Shown piece by piece: positions 52,973 to 64,000 of a DNA stretch of 64,000 nt. The position numbers and the translations under genes are program-made. Numbering within the stretch: position 1 is the stretch's first letter; the number at the start of each line of letters is the position of its first letter. The stretch is from Tetmemena sp. SeJ-2015 (Eukaryota; Ciliophora; Spirotrichea; Sporadotrichida; Oxytrichidae). The notes beneath the pieces are model-generated. The model did not search any database and had not been told where the DNA came from. It was given only the letters and a program-made list of their open reading frames with translations. The stretch lies in contig JAJKFJ010021767.1 in assembly GCA_027382625.1 (NCBI GenBank), forward strand, positions 124,001 to 188,000, given 5' to 3'.

Positions 52973-55900
52973 TCATATGTCATTTCTAAATTAGTATCTT
53001 TAGCATTTCTCTGCGTTAGGCAGCTGCTGCATCAACTTGATGACATTTATATCTGCCAGACCAAATCTTTCCGGTCCACTGACAGTCACAGTAGATCTTT
53101 TATTTCCCTGTAGTTCGTTAATCTTCTTACAGATGTCGATCTATTGGGAATTAAAGCTGTCTATAAATTCTTACCCAACAACTTATATAAGCAATAAAAC
53201 TATAATTATAAAACCAGTGGAGGAATCTCTAGTGATGGAGTTTTCAGGATCATCCATTGGCGTTACTCTGTACTGTGGTTTCTGACCTCCATCTAAGATC
53301 TCGCAAATGTAGTAGCACCTCTGCCCAGGATTACGCTGACTGTTGTGCTCTCTTTGACTTTTGAAGCCAATGGGGAAGAGGTTCTTCTCTGTGTGGTACT
53401 GACTTCTCTTCATACTCGATCTCTCCCAAATCCAAAATTTACAGAGAGCTGTTGATTGGGATAGGATAGGAGATGTTCCCTACACGTAAGCAATTTAGAT
53501 GAAACAATAGCAACAACATATCAGCAAGCTGATTTTTACAAATTAAGAAGGAGTTAAAAAGTAATTTATAATTTCTTAGACATTTATAGAAGTAATAGAT
53601 ACCCTTAAATTATTGCTGTATGATTAAATTCAAATCTAAAAGAAAATTAATGAAGTAAAATATTAGGCAATAATTATCTTCTAGTGAATCTTAACTATCT
53701 TACCTTGCTCATCTCTCAGCATCTGAACCTTGGCTACCTTCTTCTTTGGCTCAGCAAATTAGTTGTTTGGCAAAGCCATTTATTGCATTTGATTATCTCC
53801 AAGCATGCCTTCCATATTGGCTTTAGTGGATTAATTTGCACCTATTTAACCAGATACAGACTGTTGACCAGACAACATCATCGAGTTGCTCTTATCAACT
53901 TGCTGTGCCAACTGTCCTTAATTAACTATGGGCTACTCCTTCTTAGGTTTCTTGCCTGGCTTTGACTGCTGTTGAAAGTCCTTATAGAACTCACAGATTT
54001 CCTCAACTCTCTTGAAAGCCAAGTCGTATTCAATCTGAATATCCTCAAAGCCGAGTTCATTATTGTCAGAGATGGTCTTCAGAGCTTCAAAACCTGCGTC
54101 ATTTACAATACTCAGTAGGGCTCTATCGTGCTTTCCACACTCCCAACCTTCTGGAAGCAGCTTAGCTAATTTGCTTTACTAGTTCTCCTCATCTACTTCC
54201 ATAGCATCATCTTATAATCGCTGCTCTTAATCTCTATCTTTATTAAACTGCTCTTGTAGAGCTTCTAATCCAGTATCAAACTATTTTGCATTTCCAATCA
54301 TCAAATTTATGGGATATCATCATATGGAAATAGGCTTCAAATTATATTATTTAAAAACCTTTAAAAAACTTTTAAAATAGGAATCTTAGCAAAGAAATTG
54401 CAATTGTAAGGAAATATCTTAAATTTATAAGCCCCTTAATTTTTCCTGATGAACTGCAGAATATTCATGTTCTTGTGGAGTATGGTGGCCTTTTCAAATC
54501 CAAAATCGAATCCATCGTCATCAGGGTCAAAACTGAATATCTTTAGCTTGTTCGACAGCTAGAAGTTATTCTGATTCTACTACTCATCTCCTTGCTTCTT
54601 CTCCTCTTGCTTAAATTCCTCTTCCAGCATCTATCCTTCACCCTCTATCCTATCGCATTTTCTAACTCATTAGAGATCTAGTTGTCTGGCTGGTTTTAGC
54701 CTAATGAGTTTGGATAATCTACTGAGATATCATTCTAAGCCTCTGGATGAATCTCTCTAAGTTTTAGGCCATGTTTCTGTCTTGGTCTTTGTTTTAGTCG
54801 TCTATAGCTGTCAGCTGCATGTTCGTGGTGTCTGCCATGGCTGTATCCTACTTCCCTTAGTCATCCTCGACTATGTTAGCAATTGGTGGTGCTTTCTCAA
54901 CTTAACCCTCGGGGTTTTAGCCGTCTCCAGGTTTTTGAAGTTTGCCCCTAATGAAGCCATAGTCATTCTTGCCTTCAGAGTTTATGGGCACTCCCATGTT
55001 TACCAGTATCTCATAAATAAGGTTCTTCTCCTCTAGAGTAAACCCTGTGGGCTCTTAAGCATTCATAGCCTTCTCAAAGTTTAGTCCTTGCTGATACTCA
55101 CTCTTTCCTATGATCTGCACTAATTTCTTAAGTCTCCTGGTGATGTTGTCTGCGTTGGGGAATTCCTAGTATTACTCCCTCTACTTATTCACTCCTGTGG
55201 AAACTTAAGTTCTTGTCGTTCCTCATCGCCTAGTACATAGCATATCCGTACTTGTATGTACCATAGAGCAAGTCGATATCATGCCTTAGGGTCCACCAAA
55301 CAGAGGGGCGCTGACCATAAAATACTGAAGCTGGCAAGAAATTCAGAAGATTATCCCAGGTCTCGTAATCTCTCTTTACCTGTGGGTCTTGATCTAACTC
55401 TGTTTTAGTCAGGTAGGACTTCTTTTCAGTCTTATACATCTCGATTAGCCCCTTAACTCTGAACAGTAGCTGAATTCTCTTAACCCAAGGAGCCGCCCTC
55501 TGTTGAATCTACTCTCCCCATTCCTCTAAAATGGCTTTACCCAATCATCTAAAACTTACTTGGCTAACTTTACACAAATGGATCCTCAGGTCTCTCATCA
55601 ATGAGGTTGATAAGGAAGTTTTTCATTCCATCTTTTTCATTCTGCACATACTCAAATAGAGTTCTTATGAAGTCATTGGCAAAAGCCTTGAGCTCAGTGT
55701 CTGATTTGTCTTTGAGTATCTTATCGTGGCTCTTGCTGTACTTCCTGATCTTATTCCATCTGCCATAGCCAAACTGGAGAAGGTACTTCTTGAGAGTTTC
55801 TTTCTCCATGCTTCCCCATTTGGCTTAGAGAGCTTTGTCTGGGATCTTTTTCATCATGTGCCCTATTTTCTCATCCAGACTTAATCTATTCGCATTTGAG

Positions 55901-56592
55901 GACATGTGCTTGGTTTAAGCCAATTAAGATACAAATTAAACATGATTCTCATAATGATGCATTTAAAATGAATGCTCCATCTTTGAATTGTTGAGAGGTA
56001 GTTTCTCTAAGGGGAGAATAAAGTAGTAGAGATGTGGGATGCAGCATCTATTGCAGGGTATGTAAACTTTATCCATAGAATTGACTTGCAAGAAACCATC
56101 TTGCTCTGAAATCTCCTTATCATTCAGCTGAAATGGCGAATAAGCTAGCATTTCATAAATCTCCTTGTCTACGTTATATCTCAACAGATGTGATGCTTGG
56201 ATCTAAAATGCATTTTCAAGTAAATTCAAAAATACTTACATTGCTGGACAACAAGCTAAGTGAAGCTTGAATTTGATATCGTTATCAGTGATATACTTCT
56301 TTAGTTTTGTATCTTGAGCCAAAATTGAATCTTCTTCTTCAATTTTAAGAGGAAAGTTCAAACTCAGAGGATTAGCACCTGAAGATTGCTATATTCTAAC
56401 TTTCATAGATGTTTCACTTCCCACGACACATGGCAGCTAAAATAAATTATTCTCCTGCTATCTCAAATCAAATGACTCCTTACATATTTCATAAGTAAAT
56501 AAAATATTATAAAGATATTTAACGTAGACAGATGACTCTGCAACTGATTGGAACTTTGCGTAGAAAGTTTCATGAGAACTAGTTTGGAGCAT
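52973..56592 (-). CDS. Chromatin protein: CHD/SLIDE-like modules plus FYRN-FYRC
   Basis: The middle resembles the region C-terminal to the ATPase of CHD remodellers: KKYLLQFGYGRWNKIRKYS, SVWWTLRHDIDLLYGTY, ITRRLKKLVQIIG and GWECGKHDRALLSIV. The C-terminus is a FYRN-FYRC pair: YHTEKNLFPIGFKSQRE, RCYYICEILDGGQKPQYRV, then SGPERFGLADINV and a CQRY-type end. No SNF2 ATPase motifs are seen in the window. The 5' block (56.59-55.97 kb; CNRCCIPHLYY...) reaches the ATG at 55905-55903 with no TGA between, so I treat it as one gene; two genes are possible. An intron of 26-27 nt lies at about 55.55 kb. A non-coding insertion lies at about 53.43-53.66 kb. Stop TGA is at 52975-52973. It is likely a histone-binding or chromatin subunit. 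Confidence 0.7.
53161..53205 (-). other. Candidate IES in FYRC, pointer CTATAA (39 bp)
   Basis: CTATAA (+ strand) at 53161-53166 and 53200-53205. Excision of 39 bp keeps frame and joins RDSSTG... to DSFNSQQIDICKKI, where FYRC domains have a short loop. The insert contains TGA-free AT-rich sequence, so border support is modest. Confidence 0.5.
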
Positions 56593-56724
56593 TTTTATTA
56601 AATTATTATAATGGCATATAATTTGCGCCACTCTTTAATGCTCAATTTATCTCTTCCTAGGTTATAAAATTTATTCGAGATAATAATTTAAACAGGATAT
56701 ATATTTTGAGAGAAATAAGGAAGT

Positions 56725-58660
56725 ATGATTGTATCTACTGATTATGTTTTCGATTCTGGGAAGGGAACGAGTATGTTCTCCAAGAATGGAAGACTGACGA
56801 ACTTCTAATAAATGCAAATGGAATATAGAATTCAACATTCTAATATTTTTTTGCGTTAGTTTATAAGGTATTCACAGACCCTCCCGATGACAAAGCCAAG
56901 TAAGCTCGAGAAAGGGAGAAGAGCCAAAGAAGAGAAGAGTTAAAGATGGGAGGAGTCACATCTCTAGAAGAGGAAACTTTGACCGGTTACAATGAGTTCC
57001 TGCCTTTGATAATGTAGTAAGCCAAAAATAAGCAGAGCTATCTGGAGAAGCTCAGGAATCAACAGAAAACACAAACTACCAACCCTAAGTAAGCTAAGAA
57101 TGGAGATGGTGAAGATCCAAAAGAGAGAGTCGTTATTATTATATATATATATTTTTCAAAAGAGGAAGAAGAGAAGGAGGAACTTCCCCAAAGCCAGGAC
57201 AAGCCTTTTGAGGGCTCCTTCATATTTAAAACCATAGGCAGAAATAAATCTATAATCACTTAAAAATACTATGGGGCATAAGACAGTCCAGACCCTGCAC
57301 ACTATCGCCCAGTTTTTTCTTCAGTAGAAAAGAACTTACCTGCATTGAAATTCAAAAACGGTCAAGACCATAAGGCAAGAGAAAAGAGACTTAGAGTTCC
57401 AGATTGTGTGGGACTCAATTATACTTATTATACTTTTAAAGCATGATCTCAACATTAATTTTTGGATTAGTATGTTTAATGATAGTGTGCTTCATAAATA
57501 TTTATTATAGGCCCTGCTCTCTAGACATTCGCTAAGCTCTTAAGAAAATGGGAGGACTGAATCTCACCCTCGACAAGCAAAGATCTTCAGAGATCGAGGA
57601 ACTTTATGGGACTAGAGAGTTGCGATTAAAGGCTAAGAATGCTCAAGAAAGCACGAAATTACAGAAATTTGGAATAAGCAATTTACATTTCGAGTCCTAC
57701 TTGAACAGGAACACTGATGAATTTCTCATTAACACCATTCCACACGATAAGAGATTTGAGGTGCCTTAGTTTGACGTAGGAATACTTTCTTAAAACCCTT
57801 AAACTGGAATACCATTACTTACTAAAAGCAGTCCTAGAGGAGAACTTTTTTAACTCAAGGAAACTTAGCCCTCCTATGATTCCAAACTGGATATTGTGAA
57901 GAACAATACCAAGGTTGGGCTGCTAGACTTTGGGAAAATTACTAGCAGAAAACCAGTTGAAAATTTAAAACCATTCACTGTCCCAGAGGGATATGAGTTT
58001 TCACAAATTGAGAAAGCTTTTACTCTCCTCAGTGATTATAAAAAACCTAAGTTAGTTCCTAGTATAGAGAAAAGCTACCCAAGGGACAACTCGATGTACA
58101 ACTTGAAAAATTAATTTTTACATTTTACTATTCATCAGAGGCAAAGGAAGACATGAAGAAGCAGGCACTTAAAAGGGATTTTTCATTTTGCAGCTACCTC
58201 CCAAACAGCATAGCAAAGACTGAACAAACAAATCTTAACTCTTCCTTCGCTTCTACTGCCCATTCTCTCCTTCATCAAAGGTCGCGATAACTCTCCATCA
58301 GCAACTTCAGAAGCATTTAAAGGATTCTTCAAAAAACTTCTCGCAAAGATCTTAATTAGTCTTTTCATTAGTTATAAAATTTTAACTTACTAGTCTTTGC
58401 TGCAAACTTTGAATCGATCTAGAGCTCAGGATAACTCTAGTGTGATCTCAGGAACAGGCTCAGTGGCTTATGGAATGAGCTAGTAGCAATACACCGAAAG
58501 AGACTTGAGCTAATTAGAAAGAGTAGGCGGGTCTTTCCTGGTAATAGATCACAAAAAGAAGAAGCTAGTTGACTTGAGCACTATAAACATGACTTCAAGG
58601 GAGCAAATCACAGGTGAAAGAAGCAATTCAACTATAAACTATGATAAAAAGTTTCTATGA
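56725..58660 (+). CDS. Ciliate protein of PG-repeat/axoneme-like appearance, unassigned
   Basis: ATG 56725 opens ...VFDSGKGTSMFSKNGRLTNF. After an IES comes VYKVFTDPPDDKAKQ, a helical Lys/Gln/Glu-rich part, SPDPAHYRPVFSSVEKN and CVGLNYTYY. The later exons give LDIRQALKKMGGLNLTL, PHDKRFEVPQFDVGIL and VPEGYEFSQIEKAF. Short Pro-Gly/Pro-Asp spaced motifs of this style occur in axonemal microtubule-associated proteins, but no named family is recognised. Two IESs are marked. Further insertions lie at about 57.45-57.51 kb and 58.11-58.39 kb. Stop TGA is at 58658-58660. Confidence 0.6.
56803..56844 (+). other. IES, pointer TTCTAAT (35 bp)
   Basis: TTCTAAT at 56803-56809 and 56838-56844. Excision of 35 bp joins RLTNFQ to YFFALVYKVFTDPPDD in frame; the unexcised frame ends soon after. 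Confidence 0.8.
57119..57164 (+). other. IES, pointer AAAAGAG (39 bp, frame-neutral)
   Basis: AAAAGAG at 57119-57125 and 57158-57164 around a TA-simple insert. The insert is 39 bp and open, coding an isolated hydrophobic run (VVIIIYIYF) in a highly charged helix. Excision gives DPKEEEEKEELPQ. Confidence 0.8.
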
Positions 58661-58815
58661 GTTTTATTTCAAGATTTAATTACGATATAATTATTCTTTG
58701 TTGAAAATTGTAAAAATTATCTCTTTATATTAAAAGCTAAGATTCATTAAGGCCTCTTTTGAAGTATATTCAAGATGATGCATGCATTGCAATTAAATTT
58801 ATAGATTGATTGTTA

Positions 58816-61800
58816 ATGATGGAAAAAATCCTTAGTCAAATCAAACTGTTGAAGCAAGAATAGTATCCCTACTTTAATTTGAAAGTATAATTACTACTTT
58901 AAATATATTTCTTTGAGTAATAATAGCTGAAAGTTTTGAAAGAGTTAGAGCAGCAAGATTAGAAGCGTTTTATTTAAAACTGCAAGACAATGCTAAAAGT
59001 TTTCAATGAAAAGAAATCTGACTACGTAGTGGACAACCTTATTCAGTTGAATGAGACTTTGAGAGGCATTTCAACTGATATTTAAGGCTTTAAAAATATC
59101 AGGCATAAGCTGTTCCTTAAGGCCAGCCAAGATAAGGATCCCTCAAATAAGCTATACCTCTACCTATTTCATCTTTTTGAGTCTTTAGTGTGCAGTATCA
59201 ACACCCTAATCTAAAAATCCACTTCAACAGTCATCTAGCAATGCCCTTAGGAGATGTTTGCTCAACTATCAAAGATAAAACAAGACTTGGAGAAGAGAGA
59301 ACATAATGAATCCACTGCAAGCGGCTCGAGTTCAGGTAATTAGTAGGAGGGATTTTTCGCAGACAACTTCAGGCAGTTATTAAAGAGTTAAAAGCATATT
59401 GATCAGATCGTTGAGTCTTTGAATAAAGATTCTCATAGGAACGCTAAAATGATAAATAAGCAGAGACTCGCTCTCGACTCTTTTCTGAAGGAGCTCCACC
59501 TTCAACATTTAATTCTTTAAAATATGTTAACAATAGAACTAATCAGTAGATAACTCATTTGAGGTGAGATGGAGTTTGCAAGAGTTGGAGAACATCGTGT
59601 ACGAATTCTTGCATTTCTAGATCGTGCCTCCTTAATTTATGAACGATAAAGCGCCTTTAGAAGCTAGAAAAGAGGATATCTTAAGGGTGAAGGGTAAATC
59701 AGAAAAAGGAGTAAATGATAGCTCCATATGTAATGATTCACAGTAGCTTCCTGACATGATACGAGAGTACATCCTCCACGATAGAGGAAACTCCCTCTAT
59801 TTAGGAGATTCCTTCGCCAATTTACCTTCCCCAGTCAACGAAGATAAGACTATCAAGAATTTATTCAAAGCCAAGGAGGAAGATGAAAAGAAAGGTCCAA
59901 AGAAGGGCAAGGCTCAAAATGGTGAGTAAGATGGCAAAATTAAGATCACGGTCGAAGGGAAAGACGCTTAGCTGGATAGTTCGGCTGAGGAAACTTCAAA
60001 ATCCATGGTGAGCATCAATGTTCAAGACATAGAACATATGGTTTTTAATCAGAACAGAAGCGAAATTATGAGAGCGAAAGAAGCTTATGAGGAGGAGGAC
60101 AGTTACATAAATCCCTCAAATGTCATAATAGATAGTTTTGATGAGAAGCAACTAAATGAGTAAATTGAATCCTTTTAGCAGACTGCCATTCATCAAAAGC
60201 TAGCTTAACAGAAGTCCTCTCATAAAAGTAAAGCTATGATAAATTAATCAAACTCTTCAATGACTTCAAACTCTATCTAAAGAGGTACTATCAAGATCAA
60301 TTAAAGTGACATTAACATCCCTTAGGTACAGGTTGAAAAAAATAAACCAAGTAAGGCATATTTTAATGAGCAGAAATCATTAAAGTCCGAAAGGAGTAAT
60401 CAATTTGCACAAAATTAAAGGCAAAAATAGTCCATGTATAATCCTTATATACCAATAAGTAGCAATTTAGTGCAAAGAAACTTATCAATTAATATTCTGG
60501 ATGAATAGTCAAGTATGATCTCTTATGCAGAGAGTTCAAAATCTAAGAGATAAATTAATTAGAGCAGCTTAGATTCGGTTGAAAAATCTGTAGCTCAAGT
60601 TAGAGACAACGGGCAATTTAAGATAAAGAAAAAATCATTCCAAGGCTAAAGCGATGAATAGAATTTTGAGGAGTCAAAGTATAAGGTGAGAAGGCGGTTG
60701 CATTAAGATCAAAGCCAACTTTCTCAAAATGAGTTTGATGATGGAGGAGTAGTGAACATAAGTGATCTGCACATTTAAGATTAGATCCTTAGTCATAGTT
60801 TTATGCAAAAAATCGGGGAATAAGAGTTGTCTTAATCCTAGCTGGATATATCTTAAGATGATGAGCATAGCAGCTGCAAAGATACTATCAAACTTGTTCA
60901 GTAGTAAGATTTCAGCTTTTTCAAGGAGGGCTTGATGAAACTTTCTCAACTTAATCCCGATTAAATTGCTAGGTAGTTTGGATAAGAAGGATAAGAAATA
61001 AATTTTAAGAGGGATCTAGATGGATCCTAAAATATAGGAAACCATTACTAGAATCGAAGGGCTTAATCATTCTCAGCTAAGTAACTATCAAAGTGTCTAG
61101 AATAAGCCACTTAACTAGCCAACCTTTGTAAAGCATGAACCTTAACTCTCTTAACCTCAATATGAAGAATCGGCTTATGTTAATCAAAGCTAGGTGGAGA
61201 TGTAGTAGTAGCAGCCTTCTAAATTTAAAAGCAAGTTCGCTAAGAGATCAGTCTCTCCCATGGTGAGCAACTAAAATGACATCAATAGAAATAAGCAGCA
61301 GGCTTTAAATAAATGCACCTCTTTGAAGTAAATTCAAAATCCCTCTTAGTAAAAGTACCCCTACCAGTCGGTGAATATACAGCCTATGTCAAATAAGCAT
61401 AGTATCTCAAACTATGATGTCTCTACTATGGATGGAAATCAGGGTTAAACTCCCAGTATGCTCTCCCATCACCATCCTTAATCTTAATACACTTCAGTTG
61501 CTCTTTCAAAAGACCCCTCCCATAGATCAATTGGAGGTGGCAGTAGTTTGTAAAAGTACAAGACTCCTGGCAACTAAAACGTTTAAAAGTCGCAATAATT
61601 TAGAGCCATCGTTTCTAAGCAATTAAGCAACGAGGGAGCAGATTCTTTCAATATGAAAAATTTAGATGCACTAAAGGTTGTTCTTAGCTAGAAAGAAGCA
61701 TCATCAAGAAATTATGGCTCTGTGGTCAATCAGTCCTAGCCTAATTATCCAGTGAGCAATCTCTCCTACAGAGCAGCCTAAAAATAAGAGCATTAGGATT

Positions 61801-62120
61801 AGTATACAGCGAGAAAGTAATATCTTAATCCCATTACCGAGAGAAATGGCTACTCTTCAAGAGACTCCAAAAATGATTCTAGTAGTAACCAAAGTACACT
61901 CAATAATATGAAAGGACAAAAAGATTCTTAAAAACAACATTATTCTTAGAGGACTGGTGTGGAATCCTCTAGAGCACAGGGAGCTTCAAAATCTAAGCCA
62001 AAGTTTTCAGTAAAGAAGGGTGGAAGAGAGAATAGCAATTTGAGAGGGAGTGTGAAATAAGATGCAGGCTAAGGAGTTCACAACGCTTTACCAGAAATAT
62101 CAAGTCGTTTAGGTTATTGA
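58816..62120 (+). CDS. Large mostly disordered protein, unrecognised
   Basis: The N-terminal about 240 residues are helical and leucine-rich (KILSQIKLLKQEQYPYF, then LFHLFESLVCSINTLIQ, then HRNAKMINKQRLALDSF). A frame break at about 59.56-59.59 kb leads into an IVYEFLHFQIVPPQF block. Then come more than 700 residues of Ser/Gln/Asn/Lys-rich low-complexity sequence to TGA 62118-62120. Glutamine codons TAA/TAG are very frequent in the tail. Two ATGs in frame lie at 58816 and 58819. No domain is recognised; the helical start followed by a disordered tail suggests a scaffold. Confidence 0.6.
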
Positions 62121-62232
62121 AATTGAATTTATTTTCACTGAGTTTCAAATTTTAATTTTGGATTTTATCTTGTTGGAAATCATACTGAGGATAGATTTGG
62201 AAGACACATCTCAGCTCAGCCTGTAAGATCTT

Positions 62233-62864
62233 ATGGCTCTAGAATGGTTTCAATTAACTCCTTTACAATAGAAAAATTATTAACCTCCTGTGACTGAGTA
62301 ACGCGCGAAGTTTCATCTTGGCAACAGCATGTTCGCATATGAATTCTAACCGAAAAGTTTGGATGATCTCTTGGTAAATATCCTTCCCTCTCTTATTTCA
62401 TTCATTTAGGCAGAGAAAGAGTAGAAGGAATATAATGAGCACTTGAGTAACCCTTTAAGACATTTAACCCTTTTCAGATGACATCCAGAGAGGAACTAAG
62501 ACTCATCTGTTCTTCGGTCATGGAGCCACTCAAGATGATTTCGTGAAGAGAGACTTCGGTACCTCAAATAATCTGTTCTATGATAAGAAAATGAAGACTG
62601 AGGACCTCATCAACCCTCACTATTATCATGGTAAATCCAATGCTTGTTTAAACTATTATTATAGCTGAGGAAGTTAAAGAGAATCCCCTTCTTGCAAAGT
62701 ATCAAGCCACTAAGTTTGATGGATCAGAGCCAACCTCCGCTCAGTCGTTTGGAAAAGGAGCTTTCGATGCTGCCAAGATCAATGATTAAACTAAGCCAAA
62801 GGCATACAGTGACTTCACTAAGAAGTTTGACAACAACTATCAAAAGATGGGGCTTAGAAGATGA
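62233..62864 (+). CDS. Small protein with three introns, unrecognised
   Basis: Exons join cleanly through introns 62374-62409 (36 nt), 62447-62477 (31 nt) and 62631-62664 (34 nt). The protein of about 175 residues begins MALEWFQLTPLQQKNY and contains FFGHGATQDDFVKRDFGTSNN and FYDKKMKTEDLINP. It ends ...KMGLRR at TGA 62862-62864. No family is recognised; the regular, fully spliced frame makes it a confident gene. It follows the disordered-protein gene by about 110 bp. Confidence 0.7.
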
Positions 62865-62909
62865 AACGAATTTAGATTTGACAGAAGGAGATTTATTTTA
62901 ACAATTAGT

Positions 62910-63615
62910 ATTTTTAGACTCTTCTCTTTTAACTGAGATGAGTATTCTTTATTTGGCAAGAAAGTTTCTTACAACTTTGCATATAAATTTTAGTCTTTGG
63001 CATTGAATTGATAGACCTTATTGTTAGCTGAATAAGAGGTAGAGTAGTCATTCTCATATATAGGGTTCCAGTCAAAGAACAAGTGCTGAATTGGGCAGTC
63101 TATTTTCAAATTTAATTTCACTCCAATATACTTACTTTCTTGCGATAGGTAGTCGATTAAAGAAGAAAACTGGGAGTGAGTAAAGCCGTTATTGCTAAAC
63201 CTATATAAAATGGTGAGCATCCAATAAACTTTCGTTAGTCTTACTTCAAAGTGTGAATATTAGGAGATGTGCTGAGTGCAAGGAACATAACTTTCATTGA
63301 GCTCTTATCTAGTCTGTGCTTGAAAATGTTGATTGTATTTAACTCAGCATGCTTCTATTCCTCAACTGGTGGGGCAAGATTTGCTTGAGAGTCCACGGCT
63401 TTCCCTTCTTCACTTTAACTGTAGACGGCAGGCTTCAAAGCTGGATGCACCTTGATGCCAAACATAGATAAAACATATAATGGAGATATATATTCACTCA
63501 TCCTACAGAGAGTCTCCACGTCTTCATAAAATTTGCCCACTGGCTTATACGCTTTCATATCAACGCCTTCAGTCTCAGCGTTTTCGTTTTCTTTGAAGGT
63601 CCAAATTTTCTACAT
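62910..63615 (-). CDS. Leucine-rich-repeat protein (3' end unclear)
   Basis: ATG 63615-63613 opens MQKIWTFKENENAETEG..., then LYVLSMFGIKVHPALKP. LRR-like turns follow: VMFLALSTSPNIHTLKF, then SNNGFTHSQFSSLIDYL, then PIQHLFFDWNPI. Two introns, about 63213-63257 and 63110-63144, both GT...AG, join these blocks in frame. After NNKVYQFNAKDQ the frame stays open towards 62910 and overlaps the end of the neighbouring gene, so the true stop or a further intron is unresolved. LRRs mediate protein-protein contacts. It is divergent from the next gene with a 50-bp gap. Confidence 0.6.
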
Positions 63616-63665
63616 CTTAACTTCCAACTAATAATTTATAATTTAGAATTTATATTAAAATTAAA
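63616..63665. promoter_or_regulatory. 50-bp shared upstream region of divergent LRR genes
   Basis: AT-rich gap between two start codons on opposite strands; it must hold both transcription starts or be crossed by both. No defined promoter motif is known. Confidence 0.4.
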
Positions 63666-64000
63666 ATGTCAAACCAGGCCTTCTCCAAGGATTCCCAAAA
63701 CCCATACAGAACTGGTGTTCTTGTTGGAAAATAATTCAAAATTATCCATACCCATAGTTAAATAGAAATCTTAAACTTTCTTGATTAAATTGGTTTAGAC
63801 TATCTCAAAATCACAGACTGTAAGTGCTTTTCTTAAGAGCATCAAACATCACAGACGAGGATGTGAAGCAAATGGCACATGCACTAAGCCAGATCCTGCT
63901 TACCCAGGCCAAGCTAATAAGAGTCTAAAGGTGCTAGATTTATCTTACAACCCTATTTCAAAGAAGTGCTTGAAGTTCCTGGCTGACGCTATGGAGACTA
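63666..64000 (+). CDS. Leucine-rich-repeat protein, 5' part
   Basis: ATG 63666 opens MSNQAFSKDSQNPYRTG, then a block (GLDYLKIT), a small intron (about 63821-63855), ITDEDVKQMAHALSQ and SLKVLDLSYNPISKKCLKF. The last two are ribonuclease-inhibitor-type LRR units. A one-base shift is needed between them near 63890. Truncated by the window edge. Confidence 0.65.

Overview
The window reads as nuclear DNA of a ciliate that uses UAA and UAG for glutamine and only UGA as stop. Every conserved protein here is interrupted by TAA/TAG exactly where homologues have ordinary residues, and genes end at TGA. Introns are tiny (about 31-50 nt, GT...AG). Many genes are also broken by short AT-rich inserts that are not GT...AG. 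These inserts are flanked by 4-11 bp direct repeats, and removing one repeat plus the insert restores a conserved reading frame. That is the signature of internal eliminated sequences (IESs) with pointer repeats in germline (micronuclear) DNA. The variable, non-TA pointers point to a spirotrich/hypotrich-like ciliate. UGA as a stop argues against Euplotes. This is inference; no somatic sequence is available to compare.

Layout. + strand 1-15.4 kb: 3' end of the ribosome-biogenesis factor RRP5, a small secreted Cys-rich protein, dynactin p150, the tri-snRNP splicing factor SART1/Snu66, and a Ser/Thr kinase with a UBA-like tail. - strand 15.7-20.7 kb: the corepressor SIN3. + strand 21.2-28.1 kb: a DOCK-family RhoGEF. 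At 28.63-29.0 kb lies a GC-rich island unlike its surroundings, a candidate structured RNA. - strand 29-44.7 kb: RP2 (ARL3 GAP), a HAD-like protein, a Q-rich protein, a MYB R2R3 gene split by about 1 kb of AT-rich DNA, a coiled-coil protein, a small Cys-rich protein and a copine. + strand 45.3-52.9 kb: a GCP6-like gamma-tubulin complex subunit, the CTLH/GID E3 ligase subunit MAEA/GID9, and an unknown. - strand 53-56.6 kb: a chromatin protein joining CHD/SLIDE-like modules to FYRN-FYRC. + strand 56.7-62.9 kb: three unrecognised genes. The end holds a divergent pair of leucine-rich-repeat genes.

The genes are housekeeping or cytoskeletal and do not form one pathway. Several belong to microtubule or cilium biology (dynactin, GCP6, RP2) and several to chromatin (SIN3, MYB, CHD/FYR). 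Spacing is compact (often 35-300 bp). The unusual system is the germline architecture: over 20 candidate IESs, eliminated units of about 14-148 bp, on both strands. They include in-frame IESs that leave the ORF open and one that abuts a splice acceptor.

Many additional single-base frame breaks (for example four within 3.06-3.77 kb) look like assembly indels, so exon boundaries are approximate where noted. Coordinates of genes span their introns and IESs.
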